This document shows, in pieces, positions 4,948-5,797 of a stretch of 5,797 nt of DNA. The DNA lies in assembly GCA_902463835.1 (NCBI GenBank), contig CABQGZ010000239.1:1-5797 (forward strand). Reading direction: 5' to 3'. Below the pieces are notes generated by a model that saw only the letters and a program-made list of their open reading frames with translations, made no database searches and had not been told where the DNA came from. The position numbers and the translations under genes were made by a program. The stretch is from an uncultured Lachnospiraceae bacterium. GTDB lineage: Bacteria; Bacillota; Clostridia; Lachnospirales; Lachnospiraceae. The number at the start of each line of letters is the position of its first letter. The stretch's first letter is position 1.

Positions 4948-5730
4948 CTACTTTGCATCTCGCATAAACTCTAACACTTTCCGATATTCCATACTTCCGC
5001 CAAATAAATCCAGTGCGCTTCCGATCGTTACGTTCACATGGTTCCTGCCCAGCGCTTTCAATTCTCTCAGATCCGCAAAACTCGCAACGCCTCCCGCATA
5101 AGTAATCGGAAGCTTCGCCCAACTGCCCAGAAGCTGTGCCAACTCCCTTTCCACTCCGGAAACCCTGCCCTCCACGTCCACTGCATGCACCAGAAATTCA
5201 TCCGCATACTCCCGCAGTCGCTCCAGCAGCGAAATATCCACCACCTCATCCGTAAACTTCTGCCATCGGTCTGTCACTACATAATACAGACCGTCCTTCT
5301 GCCTGCAGCTCAGATCCAGCACCAGATGCTCTCTTCCCACTGTCTGCCGCATTTCCTCCAGACGCCCGTAATCCACCTTCCCCTCTCGGAATACATAGGA
5401 GGTCACGATCACATGACTGGCTCCCGCCTCCAGAAATTCCCGTGCGTTCTCCGGCGTAATCCCACCGCCTACCTGCAGGCCGCCCGGATATGCGTTCAGT
5501 GCTTCCAGCGCCTGTGCCCTGGTAGCTTCATAGTAATCGGATCCACAATGGTTTAACAGGATGATATGGCCGCCTTTTATGTTGTCCTTCCGGTAGAGGC
5601 CGGCATAGAAGGCCGCATCCACAGGGGATACAAAATTTTCCTGGGCAGTGTCCCCATCATCCTTCAGGCTTGCGCCTACAATCTGCTTCACTTTTCCGTT
5701 ATGGATATCAATGCAGGGTCGAAATTCCAT
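4948..5730 (-). CDS. hisA: Phosphoribosylformimino-AICAR ribotide isomerase, eukaryotic (His6) type
   Basis: HisA carries out the Amadori isomerisation of ProFAR to PRFAR, the fourth step of histidine synthesis, in the cytosol. The 260-residue sequence is a TIM barrel that resembles yeast His6 more than typical bacterial HisA. Matching blocks include CIDIHNGKVKQIVG (6-19), ENFVS (31-35), LQVGGGI (85-91), VIVTSYVF (107-114), LVLDLSCR (136-143), ADEFLVHAVDVEG (176-188), ITYAGG (209-214) and TIGSALDLFGG (235-245). D8 and D139 are at the expected positions of the two catalytic aspartates. GGG in strand 3 and the IGSALDLFGG segment are phosphate-binding. The start is ATG with AGGAG (5736-5740) 5 nt upstream. 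No other his gene is visible, and the next gene is glnA, so this is not part of a his operon within the window. A eukaryotic-type HisA is known in some Clostridia. Confidence 0.93.
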   Translation of the reverse strand: MEFRPCIDIHNGKVKQIVGASLKDDGDTAQENFVSPVDAAFYAGLYRKDNIKGGHIILLNHCGSDYYEATRAQALEALNAYPGGLQVGGGITPENAREFLEAGASHVIVTSYVFREGKVDYGRLEEMRQTVGREHLVLDLSCRQKDGLYYVVTDRWQKFTDEVVDISLLERLREYADEFLVHAVDVEGRVSGVERELAQLLGSWAKLPITYAGGVASFADLRELKALGRNHVNVTIGSALDLFGGSMEYRKVLEFMRDAK

Positions 5731-5767
5731 GGCCGCTCCTTTTTGTAAACATAGTTTCCTACCTTCT

Positions 5768-5796
5768 ATCTTAAAGTAATTCCCACAAAATTACAA
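5768..5796 (-). promoter_or_regulatory. Candidate promoter upstream of hisA
   Basis: On the minus strand TTGTAA (5791-5796) and TAAGAT (5768-5773) are 17 bp apart, each matching the sigma-A consensus at 4 of 6 positions. This would start transcription roughly 30 bp before the hisA ATG. The window ends here, so upstream context cannot be judged; this is a weak call. Confidence 0.25.
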
Positions 5797-5797
5797 C

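Overview
The window fits a chromosomal segment from a member of class Clostridia, most likely Lachnospiraceae. The evidence is a mid-range GC content, strong AGGAGG-type ribosome sites, lysine synthesis by the LL-diaminopimelate aminotransferase route, a type I-alpha glutamine synthetase paired with an ANTAR regulator, and a HisA of the eukaryotic (yeast His6) type. The assignment is inferred from gene content; no search was run.

All six supported protein genes lie on the minus strand, so transcription runs from high to low coordinates. The order is a eukaryotic-type hisA (5730-4948), glnA (4874-3543), an ANTAR-domain antiterminator-like regulator (3528-2986), dapF (2886-2047), dapL (1966-752) and a small XRE-type helix-turn-helix protein (742-395). 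glnA and the ANTAR gene are 14 bp apart. dapL and the XRE gene are joined by a Shine-Dalgarno sequence that overlaps the dapL stop codon. The other gaps are 73 to 97 bp and have no convincing intrinsic terminator, so the whole set could be one long transcript with internal promoters.

Functionally the genes concern nitrogen assimilation and amino acid or cell-wall precursor supply. GlnA makes glutamine, and the ANTAR protein probably controls nitrogen genes by RNA-binding antitermination. HisA catalyses one step of histidine synthesis, a pathway that uses glutamine. DapL and DapF make meso-diaminopimelate for peptidoglycan and lysine.

The remaining 394 bases (1-394) hold no credible gene. They contain the most unusual object here: a roughly 316-bp nested inverted repeat at 29-344. 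It is built of four collinear stems of 23 to about 30 bp, separated by internal loops of about 16 nt, and capped by a GAAA loop. Smaller hairpins lie on each side. Two stem modules share repeated sequence, and the region is richer in GC (about 56%) than the helix-turn-helix part of the neighbouring gene (about 49%). The C-terminal tail of the XRE protein shares this higher GC (about 59%), and the change falls at an 8-A tract. This suggests, without proving it, that the element and the tail arrived together. The element could be a structured RNA, a non-autonomous mobile element, or part of a larger element that continues past the left edge.
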